Origin: Spinellus fusiger
Lineage: Eukaryota; Mucoromycota; Mucoromycetes; Mucorales; Phycomycetaceae
Length of the DNA stretch: 64,000 nucleotides
Reading direction: 5' to 3'
Assembly (NCBI GenBank): GCA_025094145.1
Contig: JALLLS010000019.1
Coordinates: 310,001-374,000 of the forward strand
The notes beneath the pieces were generated by a model, which was given only the letters and a program-made list of their open reading frames with translations, had not been told where the DNA came from and ran no database searches. Shown here piece by piece: positions 35,216-47,834 of this stretch. The position numbers and the translations under genes were made by a program. Numbering within the stretch: position 1 is the stretch's first letter; every line of letters starts with the position of its first letter.

Positions 35216-36106
35216 CACACTAGGAGATTTTCTGGCTTTTAACCAGATACACGCTATCCCCTTTACGTAAAAAATATCCTGCCTTTTATGGAACTGTGTT
35301 TAAAATCAAAGGTTTGCAAGTATCTAAATCTTTCATTCCTTTTGTGGATACCTCAATATCAAATTGTATTATCAATAAAATATATTGTTTATGAATAAAA
35401 TTGTTTATTGTAATACTGTAGCTAATAACATACTATTACTATAGCTACTGCTGCTCTAGGCGTATTCCTTCATAGCCATAGAATCCACAACCTAAAGGCC
35501 TTGTGTTTTATTCTTGGGAGATAGATAGCTATGCTCAGGAGTATACCTTAGAGACCCTAGATAGTATAGAAGAACACCTAAGACTGACTTGAAAGGAGTC
35601 TTTACTTGCCTAATAACAATACAATGAGTGTCTTGTAGATTACAATGAGCTCAAGCCCAGATGAAAAGCTCTTCTAACAGTTACTCTGTTTTATTTTGTT
35701 GCTCTCAAGATCTGCCACACTTATAACACAAATATCCTCACCGAGGTATTAGTGAATTTCAACAGTATCCGCGTTTGCCAAAGTTGCGGAATTGTTTGGA
35801 ACAGAGATGTGAATGCATCAAAGAATATCTATACGATTGCAGAAGAGACTTTGAATGGTCTCCACCAACCAGTTCCTTTCTGTCGAGAAGCATAGATACT
35901 CTTTGATGCATTCATATCATATATCGCTACATCGAAAGTGGTTTCCTTCGGGATTCAGATATTTACAGGTAAATTTACATAATAATCTTTATTTAAGAAC
36001 TAACATGAATATATTTCACTTTTTTTGCTCCTTTTCAAATCTATGTCATTTCTAAACAATTGTATTTCGACTATTTCCTTTTATATCCTAAAGACCTCCT
36101 GGTGTG
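35216..36106 (+). mobile_element. TA-flanked inverted-repeat element B with Fanzor remnant
   Basis: The left terminus CACACTAGGAGATTTTCTGG follows TA 35214-35215. The right terminus, read inverted, is CACACCAGGAGGTCTTTAGG and precedes TA 36107-36108. The first half is closely similar to elements C and D; the second half holds a Fanzor C-terminus on the plus strand and matches element A. Element B therefore links the two groups. Length 891 bp, no transposase. Confidence 0.7.
35680..35895 (+). pseudogene. Fanzor (TnpB-like) nuclease, C-terminal fragment, copy B
   Basis: The frame reads LKICHTYNTN, VCQSCGIVWNRDVNASKNIY, and PVPFCREA before TAG at 35893-35895. It is about 85 percent alike to copy A at the protein level by eye. 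The RuvC-III Asp and the CxxC pair are kept, and the first Cys pair again reads CHTY instead of CxxC. The N-terminal two thirds of the nuclease are absent. Confidence 0.72.
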
Positions 36107-36863
36107 TATGTTCTAACTTACCTCCTATGATAATTTTTTCCGGCTTCTAAATCTAAAAAAAAAAGTATTTAAATCTCGTATGTAGCTGTTACACATACTA
36201 TCTGAGTGGTTAAGCAACCTCAATGATATTTTTCTCAGTACTCAATTGTATTCACACCCGAGGTTTTTTTTTGACTTTTAATGGATAGCACCACTTTTTT
36301 AAAGAAAAGAGAAAATATTCTTTTTACAGGATGATGGTTAAAATAGAAGTTTTATGAGTATGCAATTTCTCATTTTCTTTTGTAGAATACCTCTCACTAT
36401 CAAAGTGTACTATTTACAAACTATATTATTACTATAGATAATGACCAAGTGCATTCCATTATAGCAATAAAATCTACACCCTAAAGGTCTTGTGCTTTGT
36501 AGAAAACTGGATGAGACTAACCTGACAAGACTCTCTACTTAATAACAGAAGAGTGTTTTGTGGATTGCATTGAGCTCAAACCTAGATAAAGACACTATTA
36601 CCTCTTAATCCCCACTTTTATAAAATTCACAAGACAAACAATTCACATTCTTTCTGTCTTGGGCCTAAAGGACAGTATTAGAAACAGTACCTTTTTTCCA
36701 TGGAACACCATAGTTGGGATGGCTTTACTGTTTTTGTTTTAGATAGTTGATCTTCAGTCTATTAGTGGGTATACTTTTCTTAATTCCATAGGTATTTTAA
36801 TCAATACACTTTCAACAGTGTTATGCACTCCTACTTTGAGCTTAAAAGTAACACGTCGTGCTA
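36107..36863. other. Repeat debris between elements B and D
   Basis: A solo terminus-like CACACCCGAGGTTTTTTTT lies at about 36253 and several stretches resemble the interior of elements B-D (CTAAAGGTCTTGTGCTTTG). No gene. Confidence 0.4.
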
Positions 36864-38050
36864 CACACCCAAAGATTCTTGGGATTTATAAAGAAATATC
36901 TCAAGAATAGAACCATAGTATTATTCTGATTGGCTAATGTATTTGAAAAGTTCTTTTCGCTGTATAAATAAGATATTTCAAACTCTGCTTGCCTATTCTA
37001 GCAATGACTATTGACTTTGCAATTAAACACTGTAGAATTGGTTGTAAAGACAAAAAATAAAACTAATTCTACAACTCAGTCACTGCATTTATTGTTTAAC
37101 ATAATGTGTTATCCATAAGCCCACAGTATTTAAAGTATAGTACTGCTTAAGAAAGATGTATTATAGGAATCACACTGAATTAACTCTAGTGGTCATTGTC
37201 CATAAAATAGAACCAAACTTACATATATTAAGAACAGTGTATTTATTGACTAAATATTCATAATCACTTCAGTAACCATGTTATTGTAACTGGTATTAAC
37301 AATAGTACTTAGTGATAACAAGGTATTGTTTCTAATACTGTCCTTTAGGTCCAAGGCAAATAGAGTGTGAATTGTTTGACTTGTGAATTTTATAAGTGAA
37401 GGCTATAGTATATACATCACCAGAATAATAGATGAAAGATTATTTGTTTTGATAATCCCCTCCTTTTGATATTTCCCACACTGCACATACAACTTAACAC
37501 CCAAGTACTTGTCAATATGAGCATAAATAAGCAAGGTAATGTACCATTATTAACAAAGAGAAACAATAGAAGGAGGTGATAGACACTACCAAGGACTATT
37601 CTAGTGATAGAAAGGTAAGCAGTGTTTTCATCTGGGCTTGATCTCATTACAACCCACAAGACACTCATTGTATTGTTATTAATAAGCAAAGACTCCTTTC
37701 AAGTCAGTACCAAGTATTCTTCTATACTGTCTAGGGTGTTTAGGGTATACTCCTGAGCATAGTTATCTATCTCCCAAGAATAAAGCACAAGGCTTTTAGG
37801 GTATAGATTCTATTGCTATGAAGGGAATCTACTTAGGCAGTAGCTATAGTATTATAATAAACAATTCTATTCATCAACACTATATTCTATTGGTAATACG
37901 ATTTGATAATGAGATATTCTACAAAAAAAAATAACTTGGATACCCATAAACCTTTTGATTTTTAAAGAGCTCTCCACATAATAGAATCATTTGCATTATT
38001 TAAAGGGAAGATGTAGGATCGCTTAAAAGCCAGAGAAGTCTTTGGGTGTG
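36864..38050 (-). mobile_element. TA-flanked inverted-repeat element D
   Basis: The left terminus CACACCCAAAGATTCTTGGG follows TA 36862-36863; the right terminus, read inverted, is CACACCCAAAGACTTCTCTG before TA 38051-38052. The right half (minus strand) matches element C, including the block read as MSVLWVV...TAYLSITRIVLGSVY in one frame and MSVLYIR...TAYLFITRIVLGSVY in C. The left 200 bp reappear at 47655-47834. No intact gene; about 1.19 kb. Confidence 0.6.
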
Positions 38051-41000
38051 TAGTTTTATTTCTTCCTTTTATAGCCAAATATATATTTTTCAGTTGCAAA
38101 GTCATTTTCAATACCAAAATGGGATTATACAGATTAAAATAGTTTGTTCAGACAGCGAAAGGTTTTCAAACACAATAACCAATGAATAGATATTAATTTA
38201 ATAATCGGTCCTTTTTTTTATATCCCGTGCATCTTTGGGTGTGTAACTATCAGATTATTTCTATTTATAAATTCTAGTATTAAGGTTTCTTTAATACTTT
38301 TAAAGCCTGAGAGTCTAAAAGTCTGATATTCAAATAGTTTGGGGTTTGTCCTTGATGTTAGTAAGCATAGGCGCATATATTAGTTAAGATAGTGAAGTAA
38401 AGTTATATGGTGTATTTTTTGTGTTGTATAAGACGTTATTGCCATAGCCATTAATATTTATAGACATTTGATACAACTATTCCATCATTATGTCTTTTTA
38501 TGATGAATGATACCCCTCAACATTGACCTTTAGGAAAATCTGTATCATAAAATGCCTAACATTATTTTTGAAAGAGGTGGCTATTGAATAATTGGACCTT
38601 TAAGTGATCGACATCCCAGTTTAGTTACTTGGAAAATAATGCTTCCAGAAACCCTAAAACTCCGACTGCCTCAACAAGCAAAAAGTCAGAAATCATTCAT
38701 TTTATTTTTCTCTCAAAAGCAGCAATTCAAGGTATTTTGTTTTGGGTGATGTCAAATGTGCCAAATGAGGTCTATATTAGAAACTGTAGTCATAATATAA
38801 AAGCTATTGAAAGAGGAAAAATACATCCAAACTACTCAAAGGCTTAAAAGTACTTAAAAATCAGTTAGCCTACTGCTCTATTATCTACCTTTCTTATGCT
38901 GTTGCTAACTTAATAAAAATTCGTATTTATTATTTACTTCCTAAATAACTCTGTATTTATATTCACTATCTATTATTAATAGTTGATAAAGTTATTCATA
39001 TATAGCTCTAAAATATAGATGTATACAACTCAATTCAATAGTCTTAATAATGAACAGTGCAGCATCACCATACATATTTAAATAAGCCGTAGTCTTTTAA
39101 ACTTTCAAAGTTATCATCAAAACAAGAATAATACTAGGGTTTATTTAATATAGTTTAAACCCTGTTTTCCTATAATTTTTCTTATTTTCTTTAGACATTA
39201 CATTTATGGACTTGTTATATTGTAGATGTTGTATTTCACATTGTCTTCTCTTTATTGAGAAAGGTATATTAATATTTAGATCCATTAAATAGACTCTTTA
39301 ATACGTTATATTTTATTTTGCATTGCATTAGATATTTTCTCTGATCTTCTGGTCAGATAATATCAACCTATTCTCTATCACCATGCATTCAGCCGTTTAT
39401 AGTTTAGTACCTTTAGTTATATTATCCAAGAAAGATTAGCTGTGGACTTTCATATTCTATTGTGAAAATTGAGTTGAGAGAAGAATCAAATGATCTCAAA
39501 CTTTGTGCAGTTTTTTTTTGTTACTATATTTTGGATTTTCAACAACTAAAAATATGAATGCATTGAATAGATTTCAAACTTTCAATGTATAGATGAAGAA
39601 TTTATACAATAAAGAAAAGTTGTTTATTATCAAGGTAGTTTGATATTTAGTATAGTCGCTTTCGGTGTTTTTACATGATTGGATTAGCATCTTTTTCCAT
39701 GATTGGGATAAGGGTATTTATTGTTTGAATAAAATAATAGACCAGCTTCCCCCCAAAGATCTCTTTAACATTCATTTATCCAATTTAACGGTCTTATTGA
39801 AAAAAAGCTTGTATCTGGTGAAAAATTACTATCACTTATTTGTTATATACGTATTTATGTTCTCGAATTGCTTTTTTATACTCTTAATATCAGTTAAGTA
39901 GAGGACTTGGACAAGACACAAAATGAATGAGTTAAAGCTCAAGATAAATCATAGTACCATCCATTAGCCACAGGAACCATCCACTAGAAACAAGAAAAAG
40001 ATGTGTAATTTTCTATAGGTATACACGATCAGAGAAGAGACAAATAAGTGATGTAGACCGTATCTAGACAGATATAAGTTCAGTGCAAATGTGGGTTGCC
40101 GATATCAAACATTCTATTTAGGATTTATCGGTTTTAAAAGCTCTAATTAATACAAAGACATGTTTACCACACTAATAGACCATTCTTATTCATAATAATG
40201 ATATTTTTGAATTTGAAATTTCAAAACATCTGTCTCCTCAGTTTATATACTCTATAAACATATACTGACAGAAAAGAATTAAATGAATAACATTAATCTG
40301 TGATAATGATGCAAGGAGAATATTTCAAAAATGATGCAAGGAAGGAGATAGGAAAAAAGAAAAATAATGTATGGGATGAAAAGAGTTAGAGAATAAAATA
40401 ACAGGTATTAATTAGAGATCACAAAAAAGGAATAAGCAGGCGAATAAATAGAATCATTAAATAGTGTATAATAGCTTTTATTTGGTCATCAACAGTGCAT
40501 TTTAAAACCAAACTTGGAATATATTTGATACTTTAAACACATTAAAATGGCTATGTTGAGTAATCTTCTTTAGTACAGCAAATATTTTTTATTTAATTTT
40601 TTATATGTATAGTCAACTTTTGTTACGATGATAATCATATCTTAACATCCTGTCTGTGTCATTGAAAATAATAGATAGCCTTTTCATATCCACAAATTCT
40701 TCAATTGACATCCTGTCCATCAACTGAATAATATTAAATATATAACGTAGTTTAAATTTGTTATTAGGGTTGGATTATATCATTGTAATCGTTTTAGAGC
40801 TATTGTTTTATAAAGTATTAGACCAACAGTTTTAATAGTATATTATTACTGATGTGGCTACTCAGAAATGAAGTCATTATTTGTTGTACTAATATAAAAT
40901 AGTTATCGACTTTAGAATAAAACAATTAAGATATTTAAAGTTTTCTCTCATGCTTTATAATATTATTTAGCATGAAAGTTATGACGTGTCTTATTAACAC

Positions 41001-42749
41001 AGCAATATTTTCTCATATTTCAGTAGAAAACTTGATCATTCTCTTTTTTCAGCATCACTGTGACATATTGAATGTTATTATAGAATAGAAAAAGAAATAT
41101 GCTACCTTTTTTTTTTAAATAATAATAATAATAATAATAATACAAGTATATCAAATAAATGATATTTCTTATCTGACAGTATTAATTTTCGATAGAATCC
41201 AGCGCGCTTAAATCATACTCATTATCGTCCATTCTATACACCGTCAATATACCATGTAAAAAATGTTCATAAAGAAGAATATTTAATAGATACACCATCA
41301 GAATCAATAGTCATCTTTATTTTATGTTCTTATTGTTTTATCGCTTAACTGCATTCACATAAAATCGAACAATCTTAGTAGTTTATTAAATTTTTACAAA
41401 TTGTCAATAAAGATCATATATGCTGGTGATTTTAATTTGCTTTATTAGCAGAAAATGTACTTTTCATATTATTTACAATCCAAGCAAAAATTACCACTAA
41501 AGATATATAACAATACCGGTCCCAATAATAAGATGGGGATAATTGACTTTTATAGATACTAAAACCCTTTTTTTATTATGTTCACACAGGCAATTCTAAT
41601 ACGAAAATTCATAATTACGAAGCACCTACATAAATGATGATAATTTGTGTTGTCTAACATTGTATGCATGTCTTCTATGGCTTATTAACAATAAGCTGTT
41701 TAGATATGTATCTCTCTAGCTCTAAAAAATTTATAAATTCTGTAAAATAAGTCATAGAGATAGTTTTTTTTGTCCGTGATAAAAACAAAATAAACATCCC
41801 CAAAGAATAGAACATATCGCTGATTAGTTTTATATACAAACACATTGGCTGAAGTTTATGTTGTGTTAAATGTCATAATACACTTTATACAAGAATGCAT
41901 TGCTTGTCTTCTTATTCAGTATTATATTGTCTTTAAAGTGATGCTGATATGGTTATCATTTAAGAGAATAAATTTTTGGTTACTACCTATAGAAATAAAC
42001 GATGTTGAAATACTGTGAATAGGTGGGATACATGTGCATTTCACCCCCTTTTTTCTTCTTGTTATTGCAATATATTAGTCAATAGTTAGGATACTCGGTT
42101 AATTTGCCCCGATATATTTTATTTCATTTATGGATCCATATCTTCCAAACATCTTTCTTTAATAAGAATAATTTTGTATGTATGCTTAAGATGAAAAACT
42201 GATAGCATTAGCCAAGAACATGGTAGAAAAATTCATTACACCGCCTATTATTAAACTTCAGTAGTTCGAGAAACCAAAAGAATATGTCAATTATCATAGT
42301 CGTTATTATTAGTTATCATAGTAGTTATTATTAGTTATCATAGTAATTACTACTAGTTATCATAGTGTTCATTATGGCAGCCATGGTCATAAAAAAAATA
42401 GCTTAATATTAGCTACAATAATAAACAAATGACAATCATGGCTACATTAAAAAAGATAACCTTTTCCAGGTCTGTTATACTACAGAAATCTATCACCAGT
42501 GCAAATTCCATTTTAAAATAATTCACACTCTACTCTTGGAATGGGCTTTACTTTTTTTATTAGTAGACAAAGTATGCACACTCCGATTAAATGTGACGTA
42601 TTTTTATAGTTAAAAATCAGTAGGGCTGAACTACCACTTTCTTGAAATTTTGTCCTTTTCTATCTTATTTTATTTATACCTTACTTTTTTTTCTTCTTTT
42701 TTCTTTTTCTTTTTCTTTACCTTTTCTTTTTCTGGCATCCTCCTACCAA
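38051..42749. other. Gene desert, AT-rich
   Basis: About 4.7 kb without a supportable gene. Another element terminus (ATCTTTGGGTGTGTAA) lies at 38231-38246. An ATA tract lies at about 41118-41142 and a 22-bp tandem at 42291-42367. The last 100 bp is strongly C/T-rich and probably forms the leader of the FHA-RING gene. Confidence 0.5.
42291..42367. repeat. 22-bp tandem repeat, about 3.5 copies
   Basis: Units begin TTATCATAGT and end ATTATTAG or ACTACTAG. Copies start at 42291, 42313, 42335 and 42357. Confidence 0.85.
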
Positions 42750-44888
42750 ATGGCTGACTTTATCTGTCTAGCAATGGCCTCACAGTATTCAGAGGCACTG
42801 GATACAGCCAATGTTCCAACACCATCTCTTAGCGCTGGCCTGCGTCGATCTTTTCAGATTCCCCAGAGTGCTACTTCTTTGATCCCCCGGCGCTTCTCTC
42901 GATCTGCTAATACCAATAATAGCAATGCTAGCACCACCACCACCACCACAGCCAACAACAACAACAACAACAACAGCAATATCACTTCTACCATAAGACC
43001 TTTGTCTACAGTAGAGCCTGAAGAGACTCCACTTCAAAGAACTACCAGTAAACCTATCTCCTCCCTACATATCCGTATTGTTCCAAGTATCGAAAATCCT
43101 AGTCGCTCTATGATCTTTGATATTGTGGATCGTGTGCTTGAAGTAGACTCTGTTGTTAAATTTGGAAGATTTTCAGACAATGTCTTGGCTGAGAATCATG
43201 TCTCTTTTAAAAGCAAAGTTGTATCTCGGACTCACTGTGAAATACGTGTGGAGAATGATGGCAAGGTAAAGATTGAACTGATCTGAGGGCGGGATAGAAA
43301 TTCGAGGTGGTAGCATGTAACACGGGATAGCTTATGGAATATTATGCCATTTTCCTGTAATCTATTTATTTACTTGTGTATTTATCTGAATTAGCTTTAC
43401 TTGCGCGATACAAAATCTTCTTCAGGAACATTCATTAATCATACGCGCCTAAGCCCTGCTAATCAAGAAAGTAAACTCACAGAAATTAAGAATGGGGATA
43501 TTGTACAGCTTGGTGTGGACTATCAAGGCGGATTAGAGGAAATTTATCGGTCTGTGAAGATGCGCTTTGAGGTGAACCACTCACAAGGACAACTTAATTC
43601 GTACAGCATGTCAGCCTTTAACAACTTGCGAAATCTAACCAATCCAGTACAAAGCATGCGTAATATACAAGCCGAAAAAAAGCAAGACATAAGTATTGTT
43701 ATTTCTGAACCGTCGGCTGCATGCACTACTCACCAACAACCAATAGTGGAAGAATCAGCCGATACATCTTCCCCAGGCAGCCATGTTCATGTGGAAGAGT
43801 GTTGTATATGTCTTTATGCACTCGCCCCATTTCAGGCTTTGTTTATTTCTCCATGTGCTCATTCTTATCATTACAAATGTATTCGACCTCTTCTGGAGAG
43901 TTATCCTGGATTCCAGTGTCCCATTTGTCGTTCCTATTCTGATCTTGAAGCTAGTGTGGCAGTGGAGGCAGATGAGGTTGTTAAAATGTATTGTACACCA
44001 CCCAGTCCTTCAGCAGCCGAGCCTACACCATCTCTAAATGCACAGTTACTTTCACCAGTGCCTGTCTCTTTGCTGCACCGTGTAGACGATGTACCTGTGT
44101 CTGTATCAGAATTATCATCTGAGTCTGTACTTAATGCCACCGAAATCGAAACTGATGATACTTCACATGAGCACATTGAGCTCACTCTCCAAGAAACCGT
44201 TATACCACCACAGACACCACAGCCAATACCAGAGTCAACTCCTCTCCCTCTTCCTGATCCACTCTCTACTTTTGTTCCTACACCACCTCCTCCCCATCTT
44301 CTATCTACTTTTGATCGTGCGACATCATCTGACGCATCCTCATCCAATGTAACAGGACACACACGTCCATCAAACGATGATGAAGAAGAGAGAGAAAGAA
44401 GAGAATCACAAAGAAACACAGACATACCAAATGCAGAAGTTCTCTCAACTTCTCTTCCACCTGCCCGTCGAGGTAGCAATCTAATAGACAAATTACGAAT
44501 GGCATTTTCTGATAAAAGAAGGTCTGCTATTTATGAGCGGGAGAAAAAAAGTCAGCCCCAACAACCCAAAACTAAATCTCTACGTGCAGCCTCACCAAAA
44601 TCAAAGAAGAGACGCAGTAATAGAAACAGCCGAGCGGTCGAAGATGGTGACGAAGACGGTGATGTTTTATCAGACGATCTCTACAGTCCTTCTTCATCTT
44701 CATCACCTTCCCCTCCACTAACACCGGGAGGATTCCACCGTTCTCTTACTGCTCTTACATACACACTTTCACGACAATCCACCACCCACAATCCACTCAC
44801 AGAGATTACAGAAGAAAATAACACCAATTCTCATAGTCGTCGTCAGTGGAATACATCTGAGCCAATGCCTGTGATGTACTGTACATGA
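42750..44888 (+). CDS. DMA1: FHA-RING E3 ubiquitin ligase, Dma1-type
   Basis: Two exons, 42750-43265 and 43395-44888, in phase 0, 669 aa. ATG 42750 (MADFICLAMASQ) is preferred over the upstream in-frame ATG, whose product would be a C/T-leader translation. An Asn-rich tract precedes the FHA domain (about 111-220), which spans the intron: GRF, VSRTHCEI and SSSGTFIN are the canonical phosphothreonine-binding motifs. The RING-H2 finger follows (about 300-345): CCIC, PCAHSYHYKC, CPIC. The long Ser/Pro/Asp-rich tail has basic clusters and is probably disordered. FHA plus RING in this order is the Dma1/Dma2 architecture, which acts in mitotic exit and the spindle-position checkpoint (family knowledge). 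The tail is longer than in yeast Dma1. Confidence 0.91.
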
Positions 44889-46266
44889 TAATCAAGTCTC
44901 TCCCCTTATGTAATTAGTATTCTATGAGATAATAAAAATGAAGAAAAAAATCACAAATCTCTTTGTATATGTTATATATCAGTATACACCAGTCTGTGAC
45001 AGCCCTTTTCATGTTTCTATGAATATAGTATGTATTTAATGTAGATTACAGTGTGATTCAATAAAGAGTCAGGCTAATTTAGATGGTGAGTTACTTCCTA
45101 AGTATTAAAATTACAGATAGTATTATTATTGTATTTCCTTAATACCTACCTCAATTGCTGCCATTAAAACCATAACAGTTACATGATACCATATCCATCC
45201 AGTTTAAATGTCTATTCTTATTAATAAACAAATTTGAGAGGTGGTGTTCTAGTATTGAATGAGTCCATAGATTCAACAGACAAAGAGTGGGGCTCTATCC
45301 TATACTCTGATAGACCCTATTATGTACTAATAAATAACAATAATAATGATTTTATTATGATAAAGTATAATACAAGTCTTTATAAAACATTGAATGTTTG
45401 TCAATAAGTCTAATGGTGTCAATAGTATGATAGGTGGCTGCTTTAGTGATAAAGCTGTTACATATTTATGGAATCAACTCCAATATATTTATTGATTTCT
45501 TTAGTGAAAAAATAATATACCATTTTAAACTTTGTTGTTTTTCTTGCTTAAATTCCCCAGTTAGACAGTGTCTGTAGAAGGAAAACCTTTACAGCCACAC
45601 CAGGAGCCACACCAGGAGCCACACTAGCAAAATGTTAAGCAAATGTGTAACTCATGATAACACTAATATCTTGCCCTTCAGATCATAATAAAATAATTAT
45701 TTCTACTCAATTGAATACCATTGGAGAATGATTCATTAAACAATTCATGAGAAGTCTATGTATCAACAAACAGTAGCCAGAAACCACTTTACTGAAATAG
45801 AGAAAAACATATCGATGGGTGGACTATCTTACTGCCTGTATAAAGCGGAGATACTAAATCGGGACAATGATTAAAAATAGTTACACAAAATATTAGGCTT
45901 TTGGAACAGATTTTTATCCTAAAATTAGACAATTCAAGAGAAAATACCAGACAAATTAAGTGTCATTTATGGGCTAATTTGTTTGAATTGTCCATACATG
46001 ACACTTGATTGCATCAATAAAACAAAACATATACCGTCATCTTTTTGGAGGCAGGAGTTGGTATGTCTGTAGTTAATAGAAAGATAGTATTGCATTCATA
46101 TAGGATGCTATACTGATATGTATGTGTCTATGTATGGATAAACTAACTTTGGAGGCAGTGCACTCAATGAATGCAGTCTTGGTGAGTGCTATCTATGCTT
46201 CAATTCCTTCTACGTTAAGCTGTTTCCTGCAGTCCAGTTCAGCCCAGTCCAGCCCAGTCCATTTTG
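44889..46266. other. Intergenic with short repeats
   Basis: No gene. A GCCACACCAGGA triplicate lies at about 45595-45626, and a CAGTCCAGCCCA-type repeat at about 46230-46262. Confidence 0.5.
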
Positions 46267-46500
46267 TTAACGGTTGACATCCCCATCCATGCTGTAGTAT
46301 TCTACCAATGACAGGCGTCTTATGTTGTTCCTACATTGATAAGAGACAAAGAGATCTTTTTTATTAGAATCAGCAACACAGGGCCAGAAGTGGATTTTCG
46401 CCTCTTCACTGCCAAAGTCACCCAGTTCTAGAGAAACATTATTAGCAGACAAAGCTACTTGGATTTCCCGAAAGAATAAAACCCTTACAGGCATGCTCAT
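46267..46500 (-). pseudogene. Candidate Fanzor fragment around RuvC-I
   Basis: An isolated 77-codon frame reads KIHFWPCVADSNKKDLFVSY and then RNNIRRLSLVEYYSMDGDVN before its stop. The pattern D-x-NKKDLF followed by a basic IRRLSLxEYY block resembles, as I recall it, the stretch around the first catalytic Asp of mucoralean Fanzor proteins. Nothing readable precedes or follows. The assignment is tentative and rests on recall of the family pattern. Confidence 0.4.
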
Positions 46501-47654
46501 CTACGTGCATACCATTCAGGAATATTTCTCTTTCATTCAGCACCTTTATTAAGAATAGAGTTAGCATTGACTGATGGTAAATGAATTCTAATATATTAAT
46601 ATATAAAGAATAGAGATACTTGAATACATCTACAACAAAGTATATTTTATTTACATATTTTTAGCAGCACTTCTACTGCTGTTTCTTATTGTAACGCTAG
46701 TCTTTCACAAGGTTATCCATGAACGTAGATCAAAAACATCTTTATGGCATGTAATACTGTACTGTACTGCACACTTTAATTTCACAATAGCCATGTCGTA
46801 TTTGAGGATGCCTGACTAGCAAGCACGTGGAATAGTACACAACACAACATAGGCTGAAACAAGATACATGTAACCAAAAAGAAAGAGGCAGAATAACATT
46901 TACAGAATGCATTCTGGTGATAAATTAACATAGTGTACGAAGATAAGACCACTTTAAGGTTTGAGATTTGTTACTGTGAAAGTAGTAGATGATCTGTACA
47001 TAGACTTTTATACTTAAATCCAACACTAAGAAAGCCTCTACACAACCACATTTTGGATACTTTTCTAATGAAAACCTTTTCCATTGTATTTGTTATTTTA
47101 GTCTAGAAAAAGACATTAAAACATCCATAAATGAAATTTGGTGTATCTAATATTTCTTTTCTTTTTCTTTTTTTCTTTTCTTCTTTTTAAATCGTCTCAT
47201 CTTAGGATAAAGCACTGTAATAGAAATTTGTTTATTAAATCACTGAACTTCGACGTCTAAATCCAAAAGATTCATTTTAATGACCCAATAAAGGTAGTTT
47301 AAGTATAGGAATCAAAGTACAAAGATTAAAGGTGATTTTTTTTGTGTTTTACTTTATGCATAGGTTTATCTTTGATCCAACCATTTCTGCTTACAACGAC
47401 AGCTATCTATACTTTGTTGTTCTAAAAGTCTCAAGCTTCTGATTCTCTTCATCTTTGATAATACTAAAGAAAAGATAATTTATATTTATTGAGTGCATTC
47501 ATTAATATTAATGCATATATCAATAGTACAATATAAAATATAAAATATACACTGGTTTGGTATTGTCATCAATCTTCATTTCCTTTGAGAGCCTCCATGC
47601 TTACACAACGCTCTTGGTACTAATTTAGACATTTCTTAGGACCATTATTTCATT
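46501..47654. other. Intergenic, AT-rich
   Basis: No gene or clear repeat boundary seen. Confidence 0.5.
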
Positions 47655-47834
47655 TTTTAGGTTTATTCACACTCAAAGATTTTTGGAATATATAAAGAAA
47701 TAACCTAAGAATAAAATTGTAATTTTTTATGATTGGCTAATTTGTTTGAAAAGAGGGTTTCGCTGTCTAAATGAGCTATTTAAAACTCTTCCTGCCTATT
47801 TTAGCAATGATGATTGACTTTACAGCTAATTCTA
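47655..47834 (+). repeat. Partial copy of the element D end
   Basis: It aligns with 36858-37030: CACTCAAAGATTTTTGGAAT, then GATTGGCTAAT, TTTCGCTGT and GCCTATTTTAGCAATGA in the same order and spacing. It is truncated at the point where the Tc1 element begins. Confidence 0.7.

Noticed and set aside
42291..42367. CRISPR-like repeat array
   Set aside because: The 22-bp units are directly adjacent with no spacers, and the sequence is eukaryotic; it is a simple minisatellite.
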